Under the pieces are notes generated by a model that ran no database searches, was not told the origin of the DNA, and saw only the letters and a program-made list of their open reading frames with translations. From positions 1 through 17,927 of the forward strand of contig DASTPP010000057.1 of the NCBI GenBank assembly GCA_035762175.1: a DNA stretch of 17,927 bases, in the 5' to 3' direction. This DNA is from DASTPP01 sp035762175. GTDB lineage: Bacteria; Myxococcota_A; Polyangia; Polyangiales; Polyangiaceae. Numbering within the stretch: position 1 is the stretch's first letter; each line of letters begins with the position of its first letter. Below, piece after piece: positions 1 to 7,272 of the stretch. The translations under genes and the position numbers were made by a program.

Positions 1-3000
1 GGGCGTGGGCGAGCTGGTTGGCGCGGCGGTTGAGCTCGGCGTAGGTCAGGCGCTGCTCGTCGAAGAGCAGGGCGGCGCGGTCGGGGTGGAGGCGGGCGTG
101 GGCCTCGAACAAGGCGTGCACGGGCCGCGCGTCGGGGTACGTGCGATCGGTCGCGTTCCAGTCGACCGTGACGCGACGGGCGTCGAGCTCGCCGAGCAGC
201 GGCAGCTCGCCGAGGCGGGCCTCGGGGTTACTCGTGAGCCGGCGCAGCGCGGTTTCTACCAGGCCGAGCAGGCGGGCGGCGTCTTCTTCGCCGAAGCGCT
301 TTCGCTCGTAGGACAGGCGCAGCCGCAGCTCGGGGCCCGGCAGGGCGGCCAACGTGAGCGGGTAGTTCGTTTGATCTTCGAACGATACGTCGCGAACGTC
401 GAGCCCGGGCAACCCCCGGTGGATTCGCGGGTCGGCCGGGTAGTTCTCGAAGACCAGCAGGCTCTCGAAGAGCGGCCGTCCGGGCGGCACGGCGCTCCAG
501 GCTCGGGCGCGCGAGAGGGGCGTGTGCTCGTAGGGGCCGAGCTCGGTGGTCGCCTTCAGCAGCTCGCGCAACCATTGCACGACGGTGGCGGAGGGCCCGA
601 TGGCCACGCGCAAGGGCAGCGTGTTGATGAAGAGCCCCGCCGCGGCCTCGACCCCGGCGACCGGGGCCGAGCGCCCGGCCACGGTGATGCCGAAGAGCAC
701 GTCGGCGCTTCCGGCCGTGCGGCCGAGCACCAGCGCCCACGCGCCCTGCACGAGCGTGCTGACGGTCACCCGGTGCTGCTGCGCGAACCGCTGCAGTCGC
801 TCGGTGACGGCCGGCGGCAGCGAGATGGTCGTCGCCCCGTACGCGGGCCCCGGGGCGCTCGGCCCGGGGGGCGACCCGAGGGGCAGGGGCGTTGCTTCGC
901 CGAACCCCGCCAGCTTCTGCCGCCAGAACGCTTCTGCCGCTGGCGAGTCTTGCGCGAGCAGCCACGCGACGTAATCACGGTAGCGGCCGCCCCCGGCGGG
1001 CAGCGCGACCGGCCGCCCTTCGCGCAAGGCGTCGTAGGCGACGAGGGCGTCGCGCAGCACGAGCGCCGCAGACCACCCGTCGAGAATGATGTGGTGGTGG
1101 CTCCACAAGAAAAAGTAATCGTCGTCTCGCAGGCGGATGAGCGAAAGGCGCATCAGCGGGCCCCGGGCCAAGTCGAAGCCCCGGGCGCGGTCAGACTCGA
1201 GGCGCGCCCGCTGGCGCGCCTCTTGCTCTTGCGCCCCCATTTCGCGCCAATCTTCGACGGTGAGAGCGAGCCCCGCCCGGCGGTGAACGATCTGGCGGGG
1301 TTCGTCGGCGCCTTCCCAGACGAAGGTGGTGCGCAGGGCGCCGTGGCGCTCGACCATGAGCTGCCAAGCCCGCCGGAAGGCGTCTACGTCGAGCGCGCCC
1401 CCGAGGCGGCATGACACCTGCTCGACGTAAGCCCCGGAGCCCGGCTCCCACAGGCTATGAAAGAGCAGGCCCTGCTGGAGCGCGCTCAGCGGGTAGACGT
1501 CTTCGACGTCGCGAGGGGGCAAATGGTCGAGCTCGGCCTGCGTGAGCCGGGCGAGGGGGAAGTCCGAGGGGGTGTAGCCCCCCGCGTCGGGGCCCAGGCA
1601 GTGGTGCACCAAGCGCGCGAGCCGCGCGCGAAACTCTTCGTCAAGTCGCTTAATCGTTTCTGGCCGATAGCGCGCGCCCGCGTAACCCCACATGACACGG
1701 AGGCGCCCGCGCACGATCGCCGCGTCGATCTCGAGCTCGTAGCCGCGGGGCGACCTCGGGTCTCGCTCCGCCCCGACCTCGTCGTCGCCGAGGGCGAAGA
1801 GCCGGCCCGGGTCGGCGGGCTCGCCCCACTGGCCCAGGTAGTTGAAGCTCACCCGGGCGGGGCGTTGCGCTCGCAGCGAGACCGCGCGCTCGTCTTCGCT
1901 CAAATACCGAATCAGCCCGTAAGCTGCGCCGCGCCGCGACGCCTCGCGCAGCCGCTCTTTCACCGCCTTCAGCGACCGGTCGGGCCCGCCGTCGAGCGGC
2001 ACCTCGAGCCGGACGGGGTGGATGCTCGTAAACCAGCCCACCGTCCGCGAGACGTCTACGTCTGGTACTGCGTCGCGCCCGTGCCCTTCGACCTCGACGA
2101 GCAAGGCCGGGTCGCCCGCCCAGCGCGTGAGCGTTTCGGCGAGCGCGGCCAGCACGATCTCGTCGACGCGCAGCCGGTAGGCGGGCAAAGCCTCGAGCAG
2201 GGCGCGCGTCGCCCCTTCGTCGAGCCACCCGCTCAGGCGGACGGTGCCCCCCTCGAGCTCGGAGCCCGAGGGGTCATCGACCGGCAAGGGCGCGGTCGCG
2301 CGCCCCGCCTCGACCCACGCCGACGCCAGCGCCGCGACCTCTTCTGACTGGGCGTACGCCCACGCCCGCCGCGCCCATTCGCCGAAGGGCGCGGTCTTGC
2401 CGGAGAGCGCGACCCGAGCGCCCTGCTCGTGTTGCAAGCAGGCGGCGTGAAAGTCCTCGAGCAGGATTCGCCACGAGACGGCGTCTACGATCAGATGGTG
2501 GGCAGAAAGCAGCAGGCGCCCGGGGCGCGAGGGGCCCAGGTCGAAGAGCACGGCCAGAAAGAGCGGCCCTTCGGTCAGATCGAGCCGCGCCTGGCGCTCT
2601 GCCGTCGCCCGAGCGAGCGCCTCCGCCTGACCTTCGGGGGCAACGGCCGACAGGTCGACGCGCTCGGCGACGACGCCAGGGGCCTCGGCGTAGTATTGGC
2701 GCCACCCGCGCTCGCCGGGCGCGAATCTGAGCTTGATCGCGTCGTGGTGCTCGCCGATCGCCCGCACCGCAGCCGAGACCGTTTCGAGGGCCAGGCCTTG
2801 CCGCAGCTCGAGCAGAACGCTCTGGTTCCAGTGGTGCGGGTTCGGCGCGCCCTGGTCGAAGAACCAGCGCTGAATCGGCGCGAGCGGCACGTCGCCCGTG
2901 GGCGCCGCCAGCGCCGCCGAGGCCGAGGCCGGCGCCGCCACGGCCGCCAGCTCTGCCACCGTCTGGTGCTGGAAGATCTGCCGCGGCTTGAGCGAGAGGC

Positions 3001-6000
3001 CGGCGGCCCGCGCGCGCGAAACCACCTGGAGGGCCAGGATCGAGTCTCCCCCCAATTCGAAGAAATTTTCTCCGACGCCGACCGCGTTACGCCCGAGCAG
3101 CTCGGCCCAGATCGTCGCGAGCGTGGCTTCGATCTGGGTTCTAGGAGTTGCGACCTCGTCGCCCGCCTCGACCGGCGCGGGCAGCGCTCGGCGGTCGACC
3201 TTGCCGTGGGGCGTGCGGGGCAGCTCGGCGAGCACCACGAACGCCGAAGGGAGCATGTAGTCGGGCACCTGCTCTTTGAGCGCGCGGCGCAGCGAGGCGG
3301 CGTCGACGCCCGCGCCGGCCGCTACGTAGGCGACGAGCCGGGGGCCGCGCGGCGGGTCTTCGCGCAAGACGACGACGGCCTCGCGCACCCCGGGCTGCGC
3401 GGCCAATCTGGCCTCGATCTCGCCCGGCTCGATGCGGAAGCCGCGGAGCTTGACCTGGTGGTCGGCCCGCCCGACGAACTCGAGCTGTCCGTCGACGCGA
3501 AGGCGCGCCCGGTCGCCGGTGCGATAGAGCCGTGCCCCGGCGCTTTCAGCGAAGGGGTCGGGCAGAAAGCGTTCGGCGGTCTGCCCCGGCCTCGACCAGT
3601 AGCCGCGCGCTAGGCCCTCGCCGCCGAGGTAAACGTCCCCGACGACGCCCTGGGGTACGGGCCGGAGCGAGGCGTCGAGTACGTATGCCCGCGCGCCCGC
3701 GAGCGGCCTGCCGATGGGCACCGCCCGGCCCGACTCGGGCCGCGAGAGCTCGGACGAGGTGGCGACTACGGTGGCCTCGGTCGGGCCGTACGTATTGACG
3801 AGACGCGCGCGAGCCCCGGTCGACAGGTGCCAGTCGTTCAGCCGCTCGGGCAGCGCCGCCTCGCCGCCGATGATGACCAGGCGTACGCCCTCGGGCAGGC
3901 CGAGCCCGTCGACCAGCCCGGCGACCAGGCGGTGCCAGTACATGGTCGGCAGATCGAGGACCGTGACGCCCCACTCGCGGCACGCCGCGAGAAAGCTCGC
4001 CGGCGACTCGATCATGGCCTCGCTGCGCAGCACGAGCGCGGCGCCGGCGGCCAGGCAGGGGAAGATCTCTTCGACGCTCGCGTCGAAGCTGAGCGACGCG
4101 AACTGCAAGACGCGGTCAGACGGGGCGAGCTCGTAGAGCGATATCGCGGTATCGACGAAGCGAGACAGGGCGCGGTGCGGCACCACGACGCCCTTGGGCG
4201 CGCCCGTCGAGCCCGAGGTGTAAAGCACGTACGCGGCCTGTTCGGGCATCGGGCCGGGCCCCGCGGCAGAGTCGGGGTCGGCTTCGGGCGCCGCGAAGAG
4301 CGCGTCGCCTTCGGTGATGAGAACGCAAACCCCCGCGTCGGCGGCGAGCGCCGCCCGCCGCTCGTCGGGGTAGTGGGGGTCGATGGGCACGTAGGCGCCG
4401 CCCGCCTCGAGCACCCCCAGCACCGCGACGACCATGTCGATCGAGCGAGGCAGGCAGACGCCTACGCGGGTCTCCGGCCCGACGCCGCGCCGCCGCAGCG
4501 CCTGGCCCAGCCTTTTCGCGCGCCGCAGCAGCTCGCTGTACGTGACCGTGTCTCGGCCGTCTACCACCGCGATGGCCGAAGGCGAGAGGCGCGCCCGCGC
4601 CTCGAAGCGCTGGTACGCGGCGGTCGGCGCGGCGTCGGCGGCGGGGCCCTTGCCCCCTGCGAGCAGCCGCGCGCTCTCGGAAGGCGAGAGGAGAGGCAGC
4701 TCAGACAGCCTCGCCTCGGGGGTCGCCGCCGCGCCTTCGAGCAGCGTCACGAAGTGCGAGGCGAGCCGCTCGACGGAGGCCGCGTCGAAGAGGTCGGTGT
4801 CATACTCGACAGACCCCGAGAGGCCGCCCTCGCCCTCGGCCAGCTCGAGCGACAGGTCGAATTGCGCGCCGCCCGGGTCGACGTCGACGAAGCGCACGTC
4901 AAACCCGGGGATGGTGAGCGCCCCCCGGGGCGCCGGCTGCAGCGCGAAGAGCACCTGGCAGAGCGGCGCGTGGCTCAGATCGCGCGACGGCCGCAGCGCC
5001 TCGACGACCCGCTCGAAGGGCACCTCCTGGTTGGCCTGGGCCTCGCGCACCGTCTGCCCGACCCGCGCGAGCAGCTCGGCGAAGCTCGGGTCGCCCGACA
5101 GGTCGGTGCGGAGCACCACGGTGTTGGCGAAGCAGCCGACGAGCCCCTCCAGCTCGGCGCGGCTGCGGTTGGTCACCGGCGTGCCCACGCGGACGTCGAG
5201 CGCCCCGGCGTAGCGCGAGAGCAGCGCCTTGAACCCCGACGCCAGCACCGCGTAGAGCGTCGTGCGCTCGCGCCGCGCCAGGGCCCGCAGCCCGGCCTCG
5301 AGCGCGTCCGGCACGCGGAAGAGGTGCCTCGCCCCGCGCGAGCGCTGGACCGCGGGCCGCGGCCGGTCGGTCGGCAGGTCGAGCGCCCCGCCCGGGCCCG
5401 CGAGCCGCTTCACCCAGTAGTCGAGCTGGGGCGCGAACAGGCCGGCCTGCGCGCGTTCGCGCTGCCAGTGCGCGAAGTCCGCGTATTGGAGCGGCGGGTC
5501 GTCGAGCGGCGAAGGCCGGCCGGCCGCGAACGCCTCGTAGAGGGCCGCGAACTCTTGCATCACCAGGCGCGTCGACAGGCCGTCGAAGACGCCGTGGTGC
5601 ACGACCCACGACAGGACGTGCTCGCCCGGCGAGAGGCGCACGAGCAGCGATCTGAGGAGGGGACCGGCCGACAGATCGAAGGGGCGCCTCGCCTCGCGCG
5701 CGAGCACCCGCGCGAGCTCGGCGTCGCGCCCGGACGGGGGCAGGCCCGACAGGTCGAGGCGGGCGACGCGCGGCGCCGGGCCCTGCCGGACGACTTGCGA
5801 CGGCGCGCCGTCGACGACGGCGAAGGTGGTGCGCAGGGCCTCGTGCCGCCGCACGATCTCGGCGACGCTCCGCTCGACCAGCCCGGCGTCGAGCGGCCCG
5901 CCGACCCGCAGCGCGGCCGCGAGGTTGTACGAGGCGCTGTCCGGGTCGAGCTGCCCGAGAAACCAGAGCCTCTCTTGCGCGAAGCTCATGGGGAAGACGA

Positions 6001-6031
6001 ACACGTCTTCGGACGTCGGCTCATTCTGCAT
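1..6031 (-). CDS. Multi-module non-ribosomal peptide synthetase, C-A-PCP-E-C-A..., 3' end outside window
   Basis: NRPS that activates, epimerises and condenses amino acids. The minus-strand frame from ATG at 6031 stays open to the left edge (2010 complete codons); I checked the frame at both ends and several inner motifs. Domains: C1 (about residues 12-440, LCL-like, HHxxxDG at H145-H146...D150); A1 (about 475-950, core YTSGSTG near 602, Lys in HGKVDR at K944); PCP (LGGDSI, phosphopantetheine Ser997); E (about 1045-1480, HHLIVD at H1178-D1183, FNYLGQ near 1400); C2 (from about 1510, LSALQQGLLFHS, H1646-H1647...D1651-G1652, DCL-type as expected after E); then A2, cut after its LTYAEL motif. 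The LGGDS form of the PCP core fits a carrier that serves an E domain. Starts 12 bases after the hydroxylase stop. C1 may take the polyketide made by the PKS gene further up the operon. Only about 10 residues precede C1, so no docking domain is visible. No thioesterase lies in the window. Confidence 0.95.
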   Translation of the reverse strand, partial: MQNEPTSEDVFVFPMSFAQERLWFLGQLDPDSASYNLAAALRVGGPLDAGLVERSVAEIVRRHEALRTTFAVVDGAPSQVVRQGPAPRVARLDLSGLPPSGRDAELARVLAREARRPFDLSAGPLLRSLLVRLSPGEHVLSWVVHHGVFDGLSTRLVMQEFAALYEAFAAGRPSPLDDPPLQYADFAHWQRERAQAGLFAPQLDYWVKRLAGPGGALDLPTDRPRPAVQRSRGARHLFRVPDALEAGLRALARRERTTLYAVLASGFKALLSRYAGALDVRVGTPVTNRSRAELEGLVGCFANTVVLRTDLSGDPSFAELLARVGQTVREAQANQEVPFERVVEALRPSRDLSHAPLCQVLFALQPAPRGALTIPGFDVRFVDVDPGGAQFDLSLELAEGEGGLSGSVEYDTDLFDAASVERLASHFVTLLEGAAATPEARLSELPLLSPSESARLLAGGKGPAADAAPTAAYQRFEARARLSPSAIAVVDGRDTVTYSELLRRAKRLGQALRRRGVGPETRVGVCLPRSIDMVVAVLGVLEAGGAYVPIDPHYPDERRAALAADAGVCVLITEGDALFAAPEADPDSAAGPGPMPEQAAYVLYTSGSTGAPKGVVVPHRALSRFVDTAISLYELAPSDRVLQFASLSFDASVEEIFPCLAAGAALVLRSEAMIESPASFLAACREWGVTVLDLPTMYWHRLVAGLVDGLGLPEGVRLVIIGGEAALPERLNDWHLSTGARARLVNTYGPTEATVVATSSELSRPESGRAVPIGRPLAGARAYVLDASLRPVPQGVVGDVYLGGEGLARGYWSRPGQTAERFLPDPFAESAGARLYRTGDRARLRVDGQLEFVGRADHQVKLRGFRIEPGEIEARLAAQPGVREAVVVLREDPPRGPRLVAYVAAGAGVDAASLRRALKEQVPDYMLPSAFVVLAELPRTPHGKVDRRALPAPVEAGDEVATPRTQIEATLATIWAELLGRNAVGVGENFFELGGDSILALQVVSRARAAGLSLKPRQIFQHQTVAELAAVAAPASASAALAAPTGDVPLAPIQRWFFDQGAPNPHHWNQSVLLELRQGLALETVSAAVRAIGEHHDAIKLRFAPGERGWRQYYAEAPGVVAERVDLSAVAPEGQAEALARATAERQARLDLTEGPLFLAVLFDLGPSRPGRLLLSAHHLIVDAVSWRILLEDFHAACLQHEQGARVALSGKTAPFGEWARRAWAYAQSEEVAALASAWVEAGRATAPLPVDDPSGSELEGGTVRLSGWLDEGATRALLEALPAYRLRVDEIVLAALAETLTRWAGDPALLVEVEGHGRDAVPDVDVSRTVGWFTSIHPVRLEVPLDGGPDRSLKAVKERLREASRRGAAYGLIRYLSEDERAVSLRAQRPARVSFNYLGQWGEPADPGRLFALGDDEVGAERDPRSPRGYELEIDAAIVRGRLRVMWGYAGARYRPETIKRLDEEFRARLARLVHHCLGPDAGGYTPSDFPLARLTQAELDHLPPRDVEDVYPLSALQQGLLFHSLWEPGSGAYVEQVSCRLGGALDVDAFRRAWQLMVERHGALRTTFVWEGADEPRQIVHRRAGLALTVEDWREMGAQEQEARQRARLESDRARGFDLARGPLMRLSLIRLRDDDYFFLWSHHHIILDGWSAALVLRDALVAYDALREGRPVALPAGGGRYRDYVAWLLAQDSPAAEAFWRQKLAGFGEATPLPLGSPPGPSAPGPAYGATTISLPPAVTERLQRFAQQHRVTVSTLVQGAWALVLGRTAGSADVLFGITVAGRSAPVAGVEAAAGLFINTLPLRVAIGPSATVVQWLRELLKATTELGPYEHTPLSRARAWSAVPPGRPLFESLLVFENYPADPRIHRGLPGLDVRDVSFEDQTNYPLTLAALPGPELRLRLSYERKRFGEEDAARLLGLVETALRRLTSNPEARLGELPLLGELDARRVTVDWNATDRTYPDARPVHALFEAHARLHPDRAALLFDEQRLTYAELNRRANQLAHA
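3766..4084 (-). other. A1 specificity pocket of the downstream NRPS, read as D-A-E-D-I-G-T-V-V-K
   Basis: Aligning A1 by eye to the GrsA Phe domain gives pocket residues D650, A651, E654, D693, I720, G722, T747, V755, V756, plus the A10 lysine K944. E654 (GrsA 239) and D693 (GrsA 278) are both acidic. From memory, bacterial Lys-type codes such as bacitracin's DAESIGSVCK share the DAE..IG frame. I infer a cationic substrate (Lys, Orn or 2,4-diaminobutyrate), but cannot choose between them. It does not look like the Asp code (DLTKVGHIGK), which matters because a SyrP-like hydroxylase sits next door. The module ends in an epimerase, so the residue is expected to be D in the product. Confidence 0.55.
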
Positions 6032-6046
6032 AAAAGAACCCTTTTA
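6031..6046 (-). promoter_or_regulatory. AT-rich palindrome spanning hydroxylase stop, NRPS Shine-Dalgarno and first base of its ATG
   Basis: On the minus strand this reads TAAAAG-GGTT-CTTTTA, a perfect 6-base inverted repeat around a 4-base loop. It begins with the TAA stop of the hydroxylase, contains the likely Shine-Dalgarno AAGGG (6043-6039, 7 bases from the ATG) and ends with the A of the NRPS start. It is strikingly AT-rich for this DNA. A hairpin here would be weak (one G-C pair), so it could equally be a simple unstructured initiation site. Sequence is seen; function is inferred. Confidence 0.4.
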
Positions 6047-7018
6047 CGCCGCGGGGGCGCGGTAAGGTTCGGCCATCGCCACGAGGATCTTGCGCGGGCC
6101 GCGGTAGGGCGTCCGGCCGTGCGCGACCAGGACGTTGTCGAGCAGGAGCACGTCGCCCTCGCGCCAGGCGAACTCGACGGCGAGCCGCCGGTAGGCTTCG
6201 CGGACCTCGTCGAGCGCGCCGGGCTCGATCGGCGAGCCGTCGCCGTAGTAGGCCTGGCGGGGCAGGTCGCCTTCGGCCACGACCGACAAGAGCGCCTCGC
6301 GCACCGGCGCCTCGAGGCCCGACACGTGGAAGAGGTGGGCCTGGTTGAACCACACGATCTCGCCGGTGCGGGGGTGGGCGGTCACCGCCTGGCACACCTG
6401 GCGCGTGCGCAGCTCGCCGTCGGCCTTCCATTCGCAGGCGATGCCGTGGCGGCGGCAGTAGCGCTCGACCTCGGCCCGGTCGTCGGTCGAAAAGACCTTC
6501 TGCCACGGGACGTCGAGGCCGTTGCCGTAGTTTCGCACGTACATGACCTTCTTCGCCTCGAAGCGCTCTCGCACGCGGGGGGGCACGAGGCGGTAGACCT
6601 CGCGGCTGTCGGCGAGCGGCGTGCTGCCGCCCTCGGCCGCGGCCCGGGCGCAGTAAAACCATATCTTCAGGGGCCACTCGGTCGTGTACGCCTGCTCGTT
6701 GTGCAGCGGTATGTGCTGGTGGGCGGGGTACTCGGTCGACGTGTAGATGCGGCCCTGCAGCCGCGAGCGCGGCGTCGAGCCGAACTCGTAGTCGATGAGC
6801 TCGGGCGTGAGCCGCCTCACGAAGCCCTCGAACTCGTCGAGCGAGCCCGAGGCGAAGCCGCGAAACAAGAGGGCCCCGCGCGCGCTCAGCTCGGCGTCGA
6901 CGCGCGCGCGGACGGCGTCGGCCCCGCCCGCGTCGCCGGGGCCGGGCGGGCCCACCACGAGCGGCAGCGGGGCGCCGTCGAGGCTCGACCGCGCGAGGCC
7001 GCGGGCCCCCGCCGTCAC
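6044..7018 (-). CDS. SyrP-like TauD/TfdA-family Fe(II)/2-oxoglutarate hydroxylase
   Basis: 324-residue non-heme iron dioxygenase of the clavaminate synthase/TauD fold. In NRPS clusters, relatives of syringomycin SyrP hydroxylate the beta carbon of a residue, usually Asp, on the carrier protein. Visible iron ligands: H106-N-E108 (HxE form, in PLHNEQAY) and the distal H300 (VLVAHGR), with downstream arginines (R302, R306, R309) able to bind 2-oxoglutarate. Length is normal. The start is GTG at 7018, overlapping the MbtH stop as GTGA; the frame stays open further upstream, but that part is antisense-like noise over the MbtH gene and the acylase end. Ends with TAA 12 bases before the NRPS. Beta-hydroxy-Asp is a common siderophore iron ligand, so this is one hint of a siderophore. 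The visible A1 pocket is not Asp-like, so its substrate is either loaded elsewhere or is not Asp. Confidence 0.88.
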   Translation of the reverse strand: MTAGARGLARSSLDGAPLPLVVGPPGPGDAGGADAVRARVDAELSARGALLFRGFASGSLDEFEGFVRRLTPELIDYEFGSTPRSRLQGRIYTSTEYPAHQHIPLHNEQAYTTEWPLKIWFYCARAAAEGGSTPLADSREVYRLVPPRVRERFEAKKVMYVRNYGNGLDVPWQKVFSTDDRAEVERYCRRHGIACEWKADGELRTRQVCQAVTAHPRTGEIVWFNQAHLFHVSGLEAPVREALLSVVAEGDLPRQAYYGDGSPIEPGALDEVREAYRRLAVEFAWREGDVLLLDNVLVAHGRTPYRGPRKILVAMAEPYRAPAA

Positions 7019-7245
7019 GACGGCCCGCCCTCGGCGGCCCCCGGCGCCCGCTCGCGCAAGCTGAGCGGCCGCATGTCGACCCAGACCTCGTTGATGTAGT
7101 CGAGGCACTCTTGCTTCGTGCCGGCCTTGCCCGCGTCGCGCCAGCCGAGGGGGTTGTCTCGATAAGACGGCCAAATCGAGTACTGCTCTTCGTGATTTAC
7201 TACGACCTTGTACACGGTGGTGTCTTCTTGCTCGTCGTGCGCCAT
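7015..7245 (-). CDS. MbtH-like protein (NRPS adenylation chaperone)
   Basis: 76-residue MbtH-like protein, a small partner that binds many NRPS A domains and is needed for their solubility or activity in the cytoplasm. It carries the family signature: NHEEQYSIWP (17-26), GW (34-35), G..G.K.ECL (39-47), then W55 and DMRPLSLR (57-64). The C-terminal tail after residue 65 is Ala/Gly-rich and not conserved. Starts with ATG 27 bases after the acylase stop, behind the best Shine-Dalgarno in the window, and overlaps the hydroxylase start by 4 bases (GTGA). It probably serves the A domains of the flanking NRPS genes; which of them depend on it cannot be read from sequence. Confidence 0.97.
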   Translation of the reverse strand: MAHDEQEDTTVYKVVVNHEEQYSIWPSYRDNPLGWRDAGKAGTKQECLDYINEVWVDMRPLSLRERAPGAAEGGPS

Positions 7246-7250
7246 GGTTT

Positions 7251-7256
7251 CCTCCT
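7251..7256 (-). promoter_or_regulatory. Consensus Shine-Dalgarno AGGAGG of the MbtH-like gene
   Basis: Minus-strand AGGAGG, 5 bases before the ATG at 7245, within the 27-base gap after the acylase TAG. It is the only full consensus ribosome site seen in the window, suggesting fresh, strong initiation for the small MbtH partner rather than coupled re-initiation. Confidence 0.8.
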
Positions 7257-7272
7257 CGAGAACGCCCGGGGG

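Noticed and set aside
1..6031. Impression that the left 6 kb holds only short minus-strand pieces, i.e. a decayed NRPS
   Set aside because: The correct frame, from ATG at 6031, stays in phase at every motif checked (near 5600, 4230, 4084, 3043, 2500, 1108 and 58) and simply has no stop before the window ends.
7246..7272. Promoter or terminator in the 27-base gap before the MbtH gene
   Set aside because: Too short; it holds a Shine-Dalgarno but no recognisable promoter boxes and no hairpin with a T run.
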